Below are positions 1 through 7,730 of a DNA stretch of 64,000 nucleotides, one piece after another (the stretch's first letter is position 1; the number at the start of each line of letters is the position of its first letter). The DNA is taken from contig CALURT010000016.1 of the NCBI GenBank assembly GCA_944323245.1, positions 1 to 64,000 on the forward strand, given 5' to 3'. The notes under the pieces are model-generated. The model did no database searches. It had not been told where the DNA came from and saw only the letters and a list, made by a program, of their open reading frames with translations. Position numbers and translations under genes: made by a program. The DNA is from an uncultured Bacteroidales bacterium (GTDB lineage: Bacteria; Bacteroidota; Bacteroidia; Bacteroidales; UBA932).

Positions 1-122
1 TCCCACAAATCATTGAATTTGTGGGACTTGTCTGTTCGTTGTCCGGTTTTGTCCGTAACGTTCAGCGGAGAGACAGGGACTTGATTCTCAGGTTTTTCAA
101 ACTCTAATTTATTGATACTCAT
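1..122 (-). CDS. Integrase N-terminal segment, running off the left edge (partial)
   Basis: A leftward frame starts at ATG 122-120, preceded by an A/G-rich stretch, and stays open to base 1 (40 codons). Codons 15-19 read VPVSP across the 15-bp attachment core, in the same frame in which the core is read upstream of the prophage integrase at 41882-41896. Beyond the core, the residues KSHKFNDLW resemble KPGHSFSSLY in the N-terminal extension of that integrase. The likely reading is that the start codon belongs to the prophage left end and the body belongs to a second integrase in a neighbouring element to the left. Only the first 40 codons are visible, so the identity is inferred. Confidence 0.5.
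   Translation of the reverse strand, partial: MSINKLEFEKPENQVPVSPLNVTDKTGQRTDKSHKFNDLW
65..79. other. Left attachment core (attL)
   Basis: The 15 bases GCGGAGAGACAGGGA are identical to 41882-41896 at the tRNA-Ser 3' end. Identity stops on both sides, which fits a recombination core. The core is part of an open leftward frame starting at 122. Confidence 0.75.
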
Positions 123-185
123 ATTGCTTTCTTTTGGTAAATATTGAAATTTTGCCTGTTTTTGTCCCGTTTGTGTCCCGGTACA

Positions 186-208
186 GCGGAGAGTAACTTA
201 CTCTCCGC
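186..208. repeat. 23-bp perfect palindrome
   Basis: GCGGAGAGTAA and its exact reverse complement flank a single C. The outer eight bases GCGGAGAG are shared with the attachment core at 65. It sits between the end of the exonuclease gene and the integrase start. No T-run follows on either strand, so it is not an obvious intrinsic terminator. A binding site for integrase or excisionase, or a decayed attachment site, is possible. Confidence 0.6.
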
Positions 209-234
209 CATTGGATTATGTGTTTTTGCCACAC

Positions 235-1218
235 TTATGCGAATAATATTGGTCCTACATTTGATGACTTTCGTTTATTCGATTTGGACATCAGTAATCG
301 AAATTCAGTTTCAGACATTATCTCAATATCCTGTCCTGCATCTTTAAGTTTCATCGCCTTTTCTTGTTTTGAGCTCATGCCATCTTCTCCAACTCTTCTG
401 TAGTCCTGTTGTCCGACTACAAGAACATCAGTAGATTTCGTTACGCTTAGATTAGGATATCCGCCAATATCGGCAATCATCTGCAACATCTCTTCTCGAG
501 TACCATATGAGCATTTGCCGGTAAAACAAACATTTTGGCCATAGAAATAGTTATCCTCATCGAACTTGGCGGGATCGCCGATATATTCTGAAAGTTTTTT
601 CTTTTCTTTCCGTTTATGTTCTTTGGTAGATTTTTGTGGCCTGAAATAATTATCACTGAATTCTCCACACTTGAATTCAAATTCCTCTTCGAATTCTGAT
701 AAGGAGGATAAGCCACTGTCCTCCATTTCCTGTATAAATAGTTTTGCAGCAGCTTCTGAATCGCTTTCTGCCCTATGATGAGTATAGTAGTCTATATCTA
801 ATGAAATGCACAGATTTTCGAGTGAATATGAATATTCGTCAGGATATACATATTTAGCGGCCCGACACGAGCAATAGTGCGTAAAATGAGGATATGGAAT
901 GTCATTGTCGTCAAGAGCATCTCGAAGAGCATACATATCAAATGCCGTATTGTGTGCGACGACAATCTGGTTTTCAAGGTATGGAACTATTTCTGGCCAG
1001 ACTTCTTTGAAAGACGGACTATTTTTTGTCATTGATGGAGTGATTCCATGAATCTCCATATTCATAGGACAATACATATTCCCTTCAGGTCTGACTAACC
1101 ATGACATGCTTTCGATTATTTCGGAATCTTCTACGATGGTAATTCCAATCTCGCAAATAGAGCTCCTTTCTTCATTGGCCGTTTCGAAATCAATGGCGAC
1201 AAAGTTCAAGTTTTCCAT
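235..1218 (-). CDS. DEDDh 3'-5' exonuclease with C-terminal BRCT domain
   Basis: The 327-residue protein starts with a DnaQ-like exonuclease fold. The five metal-binding and catalytic positions are visible: D10 and E12 (in IDFET), D94, H148 and D153. Residues 224-290 form a BRCT-like domain (NVCFTGKCSYGTREE) of the kind fused to epsilon-type exonucleases, which usually bind nicked or branched DNA. A basic linker (about 195-212) joins them. It is transcribed away from the replication genes, beside the repressor and near the attachment site, so a role in phage DNA processing, excision or superinfection is possible. The family is confident; the biological role is inferred. Confidence 0.85.
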   Translation of the reverse strand: MENLNFVAIDFETANEERSSICEIGITIVEDSEIIESMSWLVRPEGNMYCPMNMEIHGITPSMTKNSPSFKEVWPEIVPYLENQIVVAHNTAFDMYALRDALDDNDIPYPHFTHYCSCRAAKYVYPDEYSYSLENLCISLDIDYYTHHRAESDSEAAAKLFIQEMEDSGLSSLSEFEEEFEFKCGEFSDNYFRPQKSTKEHKRKEKKKLSEYIGDPAKFDEDNYFYGQNVCFTGKCSYGTREEMLQMIADIGGYPNLSVTKSTDVLVVGQQDYRRVGEDGMSSKQEKAMKLKDAGQDIEIMSETEFRLLMSKSNKRKSSNVGPILFA

Positions 1219-1264
1219 ATTTGTCTCGATTATAGTTTAGTGTTTTTGCAAAGTATATTATCAA

Positions 1265-1657
1265 TTATGCTCCAGTGGCATCTGCACATCCTGCAAGATC
1301 TTCCGGGCGGGCATTTTTTTGGTCGTTAGCATTTATTAGTTTTTCAAGCATTTTTTGTTGGCTGTGTATTGTTTCTTGCTGTGATATAATAGTTCTTAAT
1401 ATGTCGCGGTCTATTGAAATTGTTTCAGATTCCGGTATATTTTCTTTTAACATTTCTCCACGTCCTGTTAAAAGCCAGTCCCTGTTTAAATTCTGATATT
1501 TTATCAATATTTTATCAATAGATTTTGCTCCTAAATCAGATTTTCCGGATTTCGCCTGATGAATTAAACCCTGAGATAGACCACAGTCCGTAGTGGCCTT
1601 GTTTTCGCTAATTGCATTATATTCAAGATATTGTAAAAATCTATCAATTTTTCTCAT
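1265..1657 (-). CDS. Phage repressor-like HTH protein
   Basis: The protein has 130 residues. Residues 10-45 form a helix-turn-helix (ATTDCGLSQGLIHQAKSGKS), and residues 52-70 carry the LNRDWLLTGRGEML signature common in Bacteroidetes phage XRE-type repressors, which in longer relatives precedes a peptidase domain. Here only a short coiled segment with Q-rich residues follows, so there is no LexA-like autocleavage domain and induction must work differently. The gene is divergent from the early operon at 1780, with inverted repeats between them, the classic lysogeny switch layout. Confidence 0.8.
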   Translation of the reverse strand: MRKIDRFLQYLEYNAISENKATTDCGLSQGLIHQAKSGKSDLGAKSIDKILIKYQNLNRDWLLTGRGEMLKENIPESETISIDRDILRTIISQQETIHSQQKMLEKLINANDQKNARPEDLAGCADATGA

Positions 1658-1696
1658 GATAAAATTTCTTTATTTCTTGATATTTTATAGATATTA

Positions 1697-1752
1697 TCTA
1701 TATATTTGTGTCGTAAAACAAATGTTTAATGTCGTTTTACAAATGTAAAATG
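1697..1752. promoter_or_regulatory. Divergent early/lysogenic promoter and operator region
   Basis: The region between repressor (start 1657) and early operon (start 1780) is very AT-rich. It holds a rightward -7 box TATATTTG near 1701-1708 and a leftward TACATTTG at 1748-1741. The inverted pair GTAAAAC (1713-1719) and GTTTTAC (1734-1740), each followed by AAATGT, forms two similar half-site groups suitable as repressor/Cro operators. Confidence 0.55.
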
Positions 1753-1779
1753 ATACAAAACAAACAAAAATAGCAAAAA

Positions 1780-2004
1780 ATGACTAAAAAGCAGAGTTTT
1801 TCATTCCAAAGAGGCTGGAACCAGCTGAAAGTAGTGGATGCTCCATGTGCCAGAGATAAGATTATGACAGCACTTGGCCTGGTAACAAGAGCCGGTTTCC
1901 TTTACCGCCTGAAAGGCAAGTGCGAACCTACAGTGACTGAAGCACAGGCGATCGAAGCCATTTTCAAAGAGTATGGAATCACCGATATCTGGGGCGAAGC
2001 CTGA
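1780..2004 (+). CDS. Small Cro-like early protein
   Basis: This 74-residue protein is the first gene right of the divergent operator. Residues 20-60 (CARDKIMTALGLVTRAGFLY ...) look like a compact helix-turn-helix with a conserved VTEAQAIEAIFKEYGI segment. Position and size suggest a Cro-type regulator. Its end overlaps the next gene by 32 bases in another frame, a sign of translational coupling. No firm family assignment can be made by eye. Confidence 0.6.
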   Translation: MTKKQSFSFQRGWNQLKVVDAPCARDKIMTALGLVTRAGFLYRLKGKCEPTVTEAQAIEAIFKEYGITDIWGEA

Positions 2005-2374
2005 GCTGACCAAACGGGAATGCCAGGTGGCTGAACTCATCGCCTGGGGAGCATCGAAGAAGGAAGTCCCGGATCTTCTCCGAAAACTTTACGGCGGCCG
2101 GGCAATATCGGTCCACACCGTCGAGAACATATTGAGAGGAATATACGCGAAAATACACTTGAACAAGGCGACGGAGCTGTCTGTGTGGTGGTTTTGCAGA
2201 CATTGCGGAGTGGACAGCTCCCTATCGCCTTTTAACCGGCTCAAGGAAGCGGCCATTGCGATAGTATTCCTTGTCATTCTGCTCCCTCAGACCCTGAACG
2301 CCGACCTGTCGGCCATCCGACCGGCACGAATCAGAACAATCCGCGTCGAGCGGGTACAGACCAGAAAAGATTAA
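1973..2374 (+). CDS. LuxR/GerE-type HTH regulator with C-terminal hydrophobic segment
   Basis: Residues 11-70 match the LuxR C-terminal HTH pattern: LTKRECQVAELIAWGASKKE, then a recognition-helix region HTVENILRGIYAKI. Residues 88-105 form one hydrophobic stretch (AAIAIVFLVILLPQ) that could span the membrane, followed by a basic tail. Similar LuxR-HTH proteins sit in early operons of Bacteroidetes phages. The start at 1973 overlaps the preceding gene; a later start would lose only a few residues before the HTH. It probably activates or tunes phage genes, but membrane attachment is only suggested by hydrophobicity. Confidence 0.65.
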   Translation: MESPISGAKPELTKRECQVAELIAWGASKKEVPDLLRKLYGGRAISVHTVENILRGIYAKIHLNKATELSVWWFCRHCGVDSSLSPFNRLKEAAIAIVFLVILLPQTLNADLSAIRPARIRTIRVERVQTRKD

Positions 2375-2387
2375 TGACACTATTATC

Positions 2388-2603
2388 ATGGAAATCAAAG
2401 GCAATAAAAAACAAATAGAACTACTGTACGAGGCGGTAAGGCATTACAGGTTGGACATCATGGACTTCCTTGAAAACGGAGCCTTGGCCGAGACCGAGCC
2501 GGACTTTAAGAAGGAAGTCGCATCATACCGGAATCTTAGGAATAAAGCCGGATGGCTGGACAATCTGGAAAACGAAATTGCAGGAATCTTATTAAATCAA
2601 TAG
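2388..2603 (+). CDS. Small early hypothetical protein
   Basis: This 71-residue acidic, mostly helical protein (EIKGNKKQIELLYEAVRHYR at the start) has no recognisable domain. It belongs to the early operon, 13 bases after the previous gene and 4 bases before the next. Composition suggests a small soluble helical protein; function unknown. Confidence 0.6.
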   Translation: MEIKGNKKQIELLYEAVRHYRLDIMDFLENGALAETEPDFKKEVASYRNLRNKAGWLDNLENEIAGILLNQ

Positions 2604-2607
2604 TATT

Positions 2608-2802
2608 ATGGAAATATCACAGAAACAACTGCAGATCGTCAGGGAAGCCCTGACTGTCTATAAAACTCAAATCAACAGGGAAGCGGGGAGAGTATCGAAC
2701 GGCTTTTTGGTTGAATTGACAGCACCGTACCTTGAGGCCAAACTTCAGGAAATAGAAACTTTGGCTACTTTGGTCGATGTACTGCTGGAGAAAGAATCAT
2801 GA
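2608..2802 (+). CDS. Small early hypothetical protein
   Basis: This is a 64-residue helical protein (MEISQKQLQIVREALTVYKT at the start). Its N-terminus resembles the KQIELLYEAVRHY segment of the preceding gene, so the two may be distant paralogues. Its stop overlaps the next start (ATGA). Function unknown. Confidence 0.6.
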   Translation: MEISQKQLQIVREALTVYKTQINREAGRVSNGFLVELTAPYLEAKLQEIETLATLVDVLLEKES

Positions 2803-2951
2803 AGTATTACAACGGTACTCCGGTAGGAGACGGCATCCTGCCGGAGAAGAAAATGCCGAAACAGATATTAAATAAGGAAACCAACGCAATGTTCATGACC
2901 TACGAGCAGTTGCAGAAGAAATGGAATAAAGGTAAAGAGGGTAAACAATAA
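2799..2951 (+). CDS. 50-residue early hypothetical protein
   Basis: The start ATG at 2799 overlaps the TGA of the preceding gene in an ATGA arrangement, arguing for translational coupling. The peptide (MKYYNGTPVGDGILPEKKMP at the start) is short, basic and ends EGKQ. The stop at 2949-2951 is 8 bases before the G9 tract ahead of the primase. It has no recognisable family. Confidence 0.55.
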   Translation: MKYYNGTPVGDGILPEKKMPKQILNKETNAMFMTYEQLQKKWNKGKEGKQ

Positions 2952-2959
2952 TTATCATC

Positions 2960-2968
2960 GGGGGGGGG
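2960..2968 (+). repeat. G9 homopolymer before the primase start
   Basis: Nine G residues preceded by ATC end 10 bases before the primase ATG at 2979. The tract lies outside any frame, between the stop at 2951 and the start, so length change would alter the translation-initiation region rather than the frame. Confidence 0.8.
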
Positions 2969-2978
2969 AAGATTCACC

Positions 2979-5900
2979 ATGCCATCCATCAAAAAAGAAT
3001 TCATCGACAGAGTCACCGAGAGATCCAGAAAGGAGCCCGGTGACCTTGTTTCCATCATATCAGAATTTACTGACCAGCCGAGAAAAGAGGGCGCATCCTA
3101 TAAGGCGGCGTGCCCTCTCTGCCATTCGGAACACAGCTTGGTCATCACGCCGGGGAAACGCATCTTCAAATGCTTCAACTGCAACGGGCTCGACGGAAAA
3201 TACCCACTCGACTACCTGATGAAAGGCCAAAGGATGACTTATCCGGAGGCTATCGAATGGCTGGCCAGCTATTACAACATGGTGGTGGAATATGACGAAC
3301 CTCCCCGGAAGAAAACACAGAAATCATCCGGAAAAAGTTTCTGCAAGAAGATGCTCGAAGCATCCGGCCTGACGAATACGGATCTGATGGCATCCGTCAT
3401 CGAGGATGAGAACACCAAGGTGAAGCGCTGCACATTCGTTTCCGGTACCCTGGCCAAGGACGGGACCATCGACGAATCCGGAGACGATGCCGTCATCCTC
3501 TACTACGATCTCGACGGCCGGCAGGTGAAATACACTGTCGATGACAAGTCGAAATCCTACGAACGCCCGTACTACAGGATCCGGTATCAGTTCCCGGAAA
3601 AACATCTCGACAAGAACAAGCGGGCTATGAAATACCGGTCACCGGCCGGAGCCCCGACATTCATCTATTATCCCCAATACATCCGGTCCCGGTATCAGGC
3701 GAAATTAGAAATCCCAGTACTCTTTATTCAGGAAGGTGAGAAAAAGGCCGAGAAAGCCTGCAAACACGGAATCCCAAGCGTGGCCGTGTCAGGAATACAG
3801 AACATCGGCTATAAAGGGACTCTGCCTGAAGATATCATACGATTGGTGGATGTCTGCAAGGTAAAGACTGTCGTTTTCATGCTCGATGCCGACTGTTACG
3901 ACCTGACCCACACATTGACAGTGGACGACCCTATCGACAGGCGTCCGCGAAATTTCTTTTATGCCGTCCGGAACTTCAAGGACTATTTTGCGAAGCTCCG
4001 CAACCACAACATCTACGTCGAACTATACTATGGCCACATCCGGAAAGACCGTACTGAAGACAAGGGAACTGACGATATCCTGGCCAATACACTCAAAGGA
4101 AAGGAGGACGAACTGCTGAAGGATATCCGCCATGCAATGAACGAGAAATCCGGAGAAGGGGAGTGGGTCCAGGTCCATAAAATCACGTCGCTCCCTGACT
4201 CGAAGATCCAGGAGTTCTGGAAACTCCAGAGTGCCCAGGACTTTTGCATGCGCTACTTCGACCAGCTGAAGAATCTGCCGGAATTCACGTTCAACCGGCG
4301 CAAACTCCGTTTCAACGAGAACGGCGAGCTTGAGAGTGCCCAGCCCTTGGAGCCGGACGAAGTCTTCTGGCTCACATCGACGAACAGACAAGGCGAGATC
4401 CAGTATAATTTCTGCTATGTGGGCGCCAAATACTTCCTTGAGCACCGGGGATTCTTCCGGTACCGGAAACCCAGCGGCGAATACGACTTCATACAGGTAG
4501 AAAACAACATAGTGAAGGTCGTGCGCCCGTATGAGGTAGGAGACTTCATCCGGAGCTTTACCAAGGACTGCCTGCAGAAACCCATACTGGAGATGCTCTA
4601 CAAGGGCGGCGCCCAGTACCTCGGCCCGAATTCCCTCACGATGCTCGACTTCTTCCAGGGCGCATTCGATCGTCCGGCACGGGATGTCCAGCGGCTCTAT
4701 TTCGGCAGCAAGATGTGGGAGATAACGGCGGATGCCATCCGGGAGCTCGATTATACCCAGCTGCACCTGAACATCTGGACCGATATGAAAAAAGAGTTCA
4801 ATGCAGAAAAACTTTCCTCCCTTATCGATGTCCGTCAGACAGACGGACAATATTCGTATGAAATAACGCCTGTCGGCAGGCAATGCGACTTCCTGATGTT
4901 CCTGCAGAATGCCTCGAATTTCACATGGCGAAAGGATGAAGTCACACAGGAGGAACAGACGGACAATGCCCAGCATTTTATTTCCAAATTGGCAGCATTC
5001 GGATACTTGGTAGTGTCCGCCAAGGATGAAGCCGTGGCCAAGGCAGTAGTCGGCATGGACGGCAAGCAGTCGGAAGTCGGTGTGTCGAACGGGCGTTCCG
5101 GAAAATCCCTGCTCGGTGAAGCCGTAAAGCAGGTGACCTGTTCGAAGTATTACAATGGCAAGGCATTCGCAGCCTCTGCCAATAACCGCCATGTCTGGGA
5201 CGGGGTCACGGAAAAGACCAAGGTCGTAGTCATAGATGACTGCCAGCGGGATTTCGACTTCGAACAGCTTTTCGGCCTGATTACCGGCGAATGGCCGGTG
5301 GATCCGAAACATGAAAAACCATTTACGCTCCCGTTCAGCATTTCCCCGAAAATCTACATCACAACCAACCACGCCATCGGCGGAGATGGAGGCAGTTTCG
5401 AGGCCCGGCAATGGTGTCTCGCTTTTTCCGATTTTTACAGTGCCGAACACGAGCCGAAGGACGATTTCAAGACCCGGTTTTTCTCTGAATGGGACTTCGA
5501 GCAATGGAATCTTTTCTGGAATCTGGTCGCCCAGTGCGTCCAGATATATTTCCGTTTCGGCTATGTCCCGGCACCGGGCAGCCGGCTGAAGGAAAGGAAA
5601 CTGATCCAGGATATAGGCGAGGACTTCATAATGTGGGCTGACGAATACTTTTCCGCTCCGGAACATTTCAATACAAGCCTGGTGAAGAAAACGGTATATG
5701 CCGATTTTGTCAGCGATATAGGTCCGGCAAAGGCTAAATTCTATACGACAACACGATTCAAGGCCAAGGTTATCAAATACTGCGAACTCAGGGGATTCAT
5801 ATTCAATCCTCAGTTCTATGACCCTGTGACGAAAAAATGTCTCAGATTCGACAAGGATAACAGGCCTGATCCGAACAATGACAAGAGAAATTCCCTCGAA

Positions 5901-6017
5901 TATATTACGGTAGGGGACAATTCATTTTATATAAACACTCCGACCCTTTGGCCGGATGACGTAATGGATGAGCGCATCGATACAAGAGACGAAAGAGATG
6001 AAGACATCCCGGAGTGA
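2979..6017 (+). CDS. Primase-helicase: CHC2 zinc finger, TOPRIM, SF3-like helicase
   Basis: This 1012-residue replication protein has a CHC2-type zinc finger at residues 45-68 (CPLC ... CFNC), which binds template DNA in DnaG-like primases. A TOPRIM motif follows near residue 253 (EGEKKAEKA), with the acidic partner FMLDAD near 300. The C-terminal part has a Walker A GRSGKS near 706, Walker B VVVIDD near 748 and a sensor-like motif ITTNHA near 792, matching SF3/D5-type phage helicases. Primase and helicase are thus fused in one chain that starts phage DNA replication. It closes the early operon. The G9 tract just upstream may affect its translation. Confidence 0.9.
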   Translation: MPSIKKEFIDRVTERSRKEPGDLVSIISEFTDQPRKEGASYKAACPLCHSEHSLVITPGKRIFKCFNCNGLDGKYPLDYLMKGQRMTYPEAIEWLASYYNMVVEYDEPPRKKTQKSSGKSFCKKMLEASGLTNTDLMASVIEDENTKVKRCTFVSGTLAKDGTIDESGDDAVILYYDLDGRQVKYTVDDKSKSYERPYYRIRYQFPEKHLDKNKRAMKYRSPAGAPTFIYYPQYIRSRYQAKLEIPVLFIQEGEKKAEKACKHGIPSVAVSGIQNIGYKGTLPEDIIRLVDVCKVKTVVFMLDADCYDLTHTLTVDDPIDRRPRNFFYAVRNFKDYFAKLRNHNIYVELYYGHIRKDRTEDKGTDDILANTLKGKEDELLKDIRHAMNEKSGEGEWVQVHKITSLPDSKIQEFWKLQSAQDFCMRYFDQLKNLPEFTFNRRKLRFNENGELESAQPLEPDEVFWLTSTNRQGEIQYNFCYVGAKYFLEHRGFFRYRKPSGEYDFIQVENNIVKVVRPYEVGDFIRSFTKDCLQKPILEMLYKGGAQYLGPNSLTMLDFFQGAFDRPARDVQRLYFGSKMWEITADAIRELDYTQLHLNIWTDMKKEFNAEKLSSLIDVRQTDGQYSYEITPVGRQCDFLMFLQNASNFTWRKDEVTQEEQTDNAQHFISKLAAFGYLVVSAKDEAVAKAVVGMDGKQSEVGVSNGRSGKSLLGEAVKQVTCSKYYNGKAFAASANNRHVWDGVTEKTKVVVIDDCQRDFDFEQLFGLITGEWPVDPKHEKPFTLPFSISPKIYITTNHAIGGDGGSFEARQWCLAFSDFYSAEHEPKDDFKTRFFSEWDFEQWNLFWNLVAQCVQIYFRFGYVPAPGSRLKERKLIQDIGEDFIMWADEYFSAPEHFNTSLVKKTVYADFVSDIGPAKAKFYTTTRFKAKVIKYCELRGFIFNPQFYDPVTKKCLRFDKDNRPDPNNDKRNSLEYITVGDNSFYINTPTLWPDDVMDERIDTRDERDEDIPE

Positions 6018-6354
6018 CAGAGAGCGGTACCTGCTGCGGACCCCGTCGCAGGTCATGGCATTCCGGGAACGTTATGCCCGGACTATTGATTCCCGGGCAG
6101 AGGCATTCAGGGCATGGGTGCGGTCATTGCCGATGATGGAATGGTATCCGCTGCTTATCAGACCCGGGAACGAAGAATTGTCCATAGGGATTATCTGTAT
6201 CCTCTATATTGACGGACAGATATGCATCAGCTTCAGCGAGGATATGCAGTTCATCAGGAACGAACCTCTCGATGATGAAGAATATCGGCAATGGACGGAA
6301 ACATTTTTCAAGAGACGGGACTACCGGAGGAAATCCCGGGAAAAACAGAAATGA
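5998..6354 (+). CDS. Hypothetical early protein
   Basis: The likely start ATG 5998 overlaps the primase end by 20 bases; an upstream in-frame ATG at 5968 would add ten residues deeper in the primase. The 118-residue product is basic at both ends (KTSRSDRERY and RRKSREKQK), with a hydrophobic centre (LSIGIICILYIDGQICISF) more like a beta sheet than a membrane helix. A terminator follows at once, so it is the last gene of the early operon. Function unknown. Confidence 0.65.
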   Translation: MKTSRSDRERYLLRTPSQVMAFRERYARTIDSRAEAFRAWVRSLPMMEWYPLLIRPGNEELSIGIICILYIDGQICISFSEDMQFIRNEPLDDEEYRQWTETFFKRRDYRRKSREKQK

Positions 6355-6356
6355 AA

Positions 6357-6392
6357 CAGGCGGCTGTGCATCCCTGCATTGCCGCCTGTTTT
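6357..6392 (+). terminator. Intrinsic terminator of the early operon
   Basis: CAGGCGGC (6357-6364) pairs perfectly with GCCGCCTG (6381-6388), followed by TTTT. It ends the primase operon. Confidence 0.8.
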
Positions 6393-6430
6393 GGCTATAT
6401 TTGCCAATGAATTTATAAAAATTATGTATT

Positions 6431-6535
6431 ATGAGTAACGACCAGAATATTCCGGCACCGCCGGTTACTCCGCCAGCTCCGCCTATGGATATCCCGACTC
6501 CGGGCGCAGACGGCTTCCCTCTAAAACTCAAGTAA
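6431..6535 (+). CDS. 34-residue proline-rich peptide
   Basis: A -7 box TATATTTG at 6396-6403 lies about 27 bases before ATG 6431. The peptide has eight prolines in residues 8-26 (PAPPVTPPAPPMDIPTP) and ends PLKLK. Its 3' end overlaps the end of the convergent membrane gene. A dedicated promoter after a terminator suggests a real small gene, but such a short frame could be chance. Proline-rich peptides of this sort may bind partner proteins; nothing more can be said. Confidence 0.4.
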   Translation: MSNDQNIPAPPVTPPAPPMDIPTPGADGFPLKLK

Positions 6536-7096
6536 GAGAAGGACTGTCAGCAGAACAGCACCGGAAAGCAGTGCGACCAGACAAAGGGCAAGTGCACGGC
6601 GGTAGACCTTCACTTCGTGCATCTGCTCTTTCTTGTTATACATGATTCGGGCCTGAATCTCATACAGATGCCAGCCGATTATGTATTTCGCCTTGTCATT
6701 CCTTCCTTTGAGCGGAGACAGGATCTCGTCCTGGAAGAAATGCGACGGAGTATCGCCTGGAAGGTGCACGGCCCGCTTGAACATTGCGCCGTGGAAGATT
6801 ATCACGGCGATAACGAATGCGAATACCAATTCATACCCGGTGGATATGAGTATCGGAATGTTCGGTACATCAGCTGCAGCAGTGGCCATCAGACACCCGG
6901 TCAGAGCCATCATCGCACCGATAATCCAGCTGAGAAGCATCCGGCAGTTGCTACGGACATCCCTGATGCTTTCAAACTGATATGTAAGATACATATTCCC
7001 ATGCTCTATGCCGGAATGAATTGATTCCATATCCAGTTCTGTGACCAGATTGTTGTCAAAAGGCTTGTCAGCCAAATATCTGATTTCCTGTTCCAT
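6521..7096 (-). CDS. Membrane protein with about three transmembrane segments
   Basis: The protein has 191 residues with hydrophobic spans near 52-72 (CRMLLSWIIGAMMALTGCLM), 82-103 and a C-terminal span 168-190. Between them lies a cytoplasmic stretch with KNRND-type polar residues. Orientation is opposite to the surrounding phage genes and the promoter faces a divergent wHTH-membrane gene at 7159. The layout recalls small membrane effectors of the SLATT or 2TM type found in anti-phage and superinfection-exclusion loci, but no diagnostic motif is visible. Function unassigned. Confidence 0.6.
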   Translation of the reverse strand: MEQEIRYLADKPFDNNLVTELDMESIHSGIEHGNMYLTYQFESIRDVRSNCRMLLSWIIGAMMALTGCLMATAAADVPNIPILISTGYELVFAFVIAVIIFHGAMFKRAVHLPGDTPSHFFQDEILSPLKGRNDKAKYIIGWHLYEIQARIMYNKKEQMHEVKVYRRALALCLVALLSGAVLLTVLLLLEF

Positions 7097-7158
7097 ACCC
7101 CTTGTTTTTCACAAAGTTAATCGAATAATTGATTAAATTTGTAAAAACGGAGGCCAAT

Positions 7159-7491
7159 ATGGAAAGAATAAAACTTACGAAAGAGGAACGGCTGCTGTAT
7201 TTCCGGTTTGCCAAACGCAACGCCAGGATTCCGGAGGGGATGAGCGAAGAAAAGTTCAACTATGCGGCCATCAGTCTGCATAAAAAGGGGCTTGCATTCA
7301 TAGATCTGCAACTGAACGGTGTGAAGTCTGCCTCCCTGACAAAGGAAGGCCGGGCATATCTGGCAGTGAACCCGAAGCTCCGGAATCCGTTCCCCTGGGA
7401 TATCATCATGAAGGCAGCAACCCTGATCGCAGCCGTCGCCGCCACAGCCGCCCTCTTCATCAGCTGCTGCCGTCTCCTGATGATGCGATGA
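7159..7491 (+). CDS. Winged-helix-like protein with C-terminal membrane anchor
   Basis: A -7 box TAAATTTG at 7134-7141 lies just upstream, which favours the start at ATG 7159 over an in-frame ATG at 7129 that would precede it. The first 70 residues resemble a small winged-helix unit (LTKEERLLYFRFAKRNA ... LTKEGRAYLAVNP), and residues 84-105 form one transmembrane helix (AATLIAAVAATAALFIS). It is divergent from the membrane gene 6521-7096, so the two may form a regulated pair. Function unknown. Confidence 0.6.
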   Translation: MERIKLTKEERLLYFRFAKRNARIPEGMSEEKFNYAAISLHKKGLAFIDLQLNGVKSASLTKEGRAYLAVNPKLRNPFPWDIIMKAATLIAAVAATAALFISCCRLLMMR

Positions 7492-7526
7492 AAGCATAGC
7501 GGATTTGTTTTTCAAAAAATCTTTCC

Positions 7527-7730
7527 TACCTTTGCTCTCGCTCATAAACTCGTAACATATTTATCTATCTTTTCTGCCGGAAAGTGTATTTTCCCAAGAA
7601 AATAGATAATTGCCCTGTATATGGTGGATTCCGTCCGGGAAACTTGGCGGCAAAAATACGGCAGAAATGTTGTGAGTTTGTGAGCACCACCTAAGTACAG
7701 GGCTTTTATCATTAATATTGTTGTATTATG
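7527..7730 (+). promoter_or_regulatory. Structured RNA leader A with promoter, sequestering the downstream start
   Basis: The promoter box TACCTTTG is at 7527-7534. The leader has three related segments: S1 (7540-7557), S2 (7668-7686) and S3 (7729-7746, from the ATG into codon 7). S2 is complementary to S3 with one bulged base and more weakly to S1, so S1:S2 and S2:S3 are alternatives. Other pairings are TTATCTAT/ATAGATAA (7561-7568 with 7602-7609), TTCTGCCG/CGGCAGAA (7572-7579 with 7659-7666) and GCCCTGTA/TACAGGGC (7612-7619 with 7696-7703). The long-range pairs cross, suggesting a pseudoknot. The same architecture recurs at 9696 and 24116 with compensatory changes. Confidence 0.75.

Noticed and set aside
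4023..5666. Long open frame antisense to the primase (547 codons)
   Set aside because: It mirrors the codon bias of the primase gene, has no family features, and the forward strand has clear zinc finger, TOPRIM and helicase motifs.
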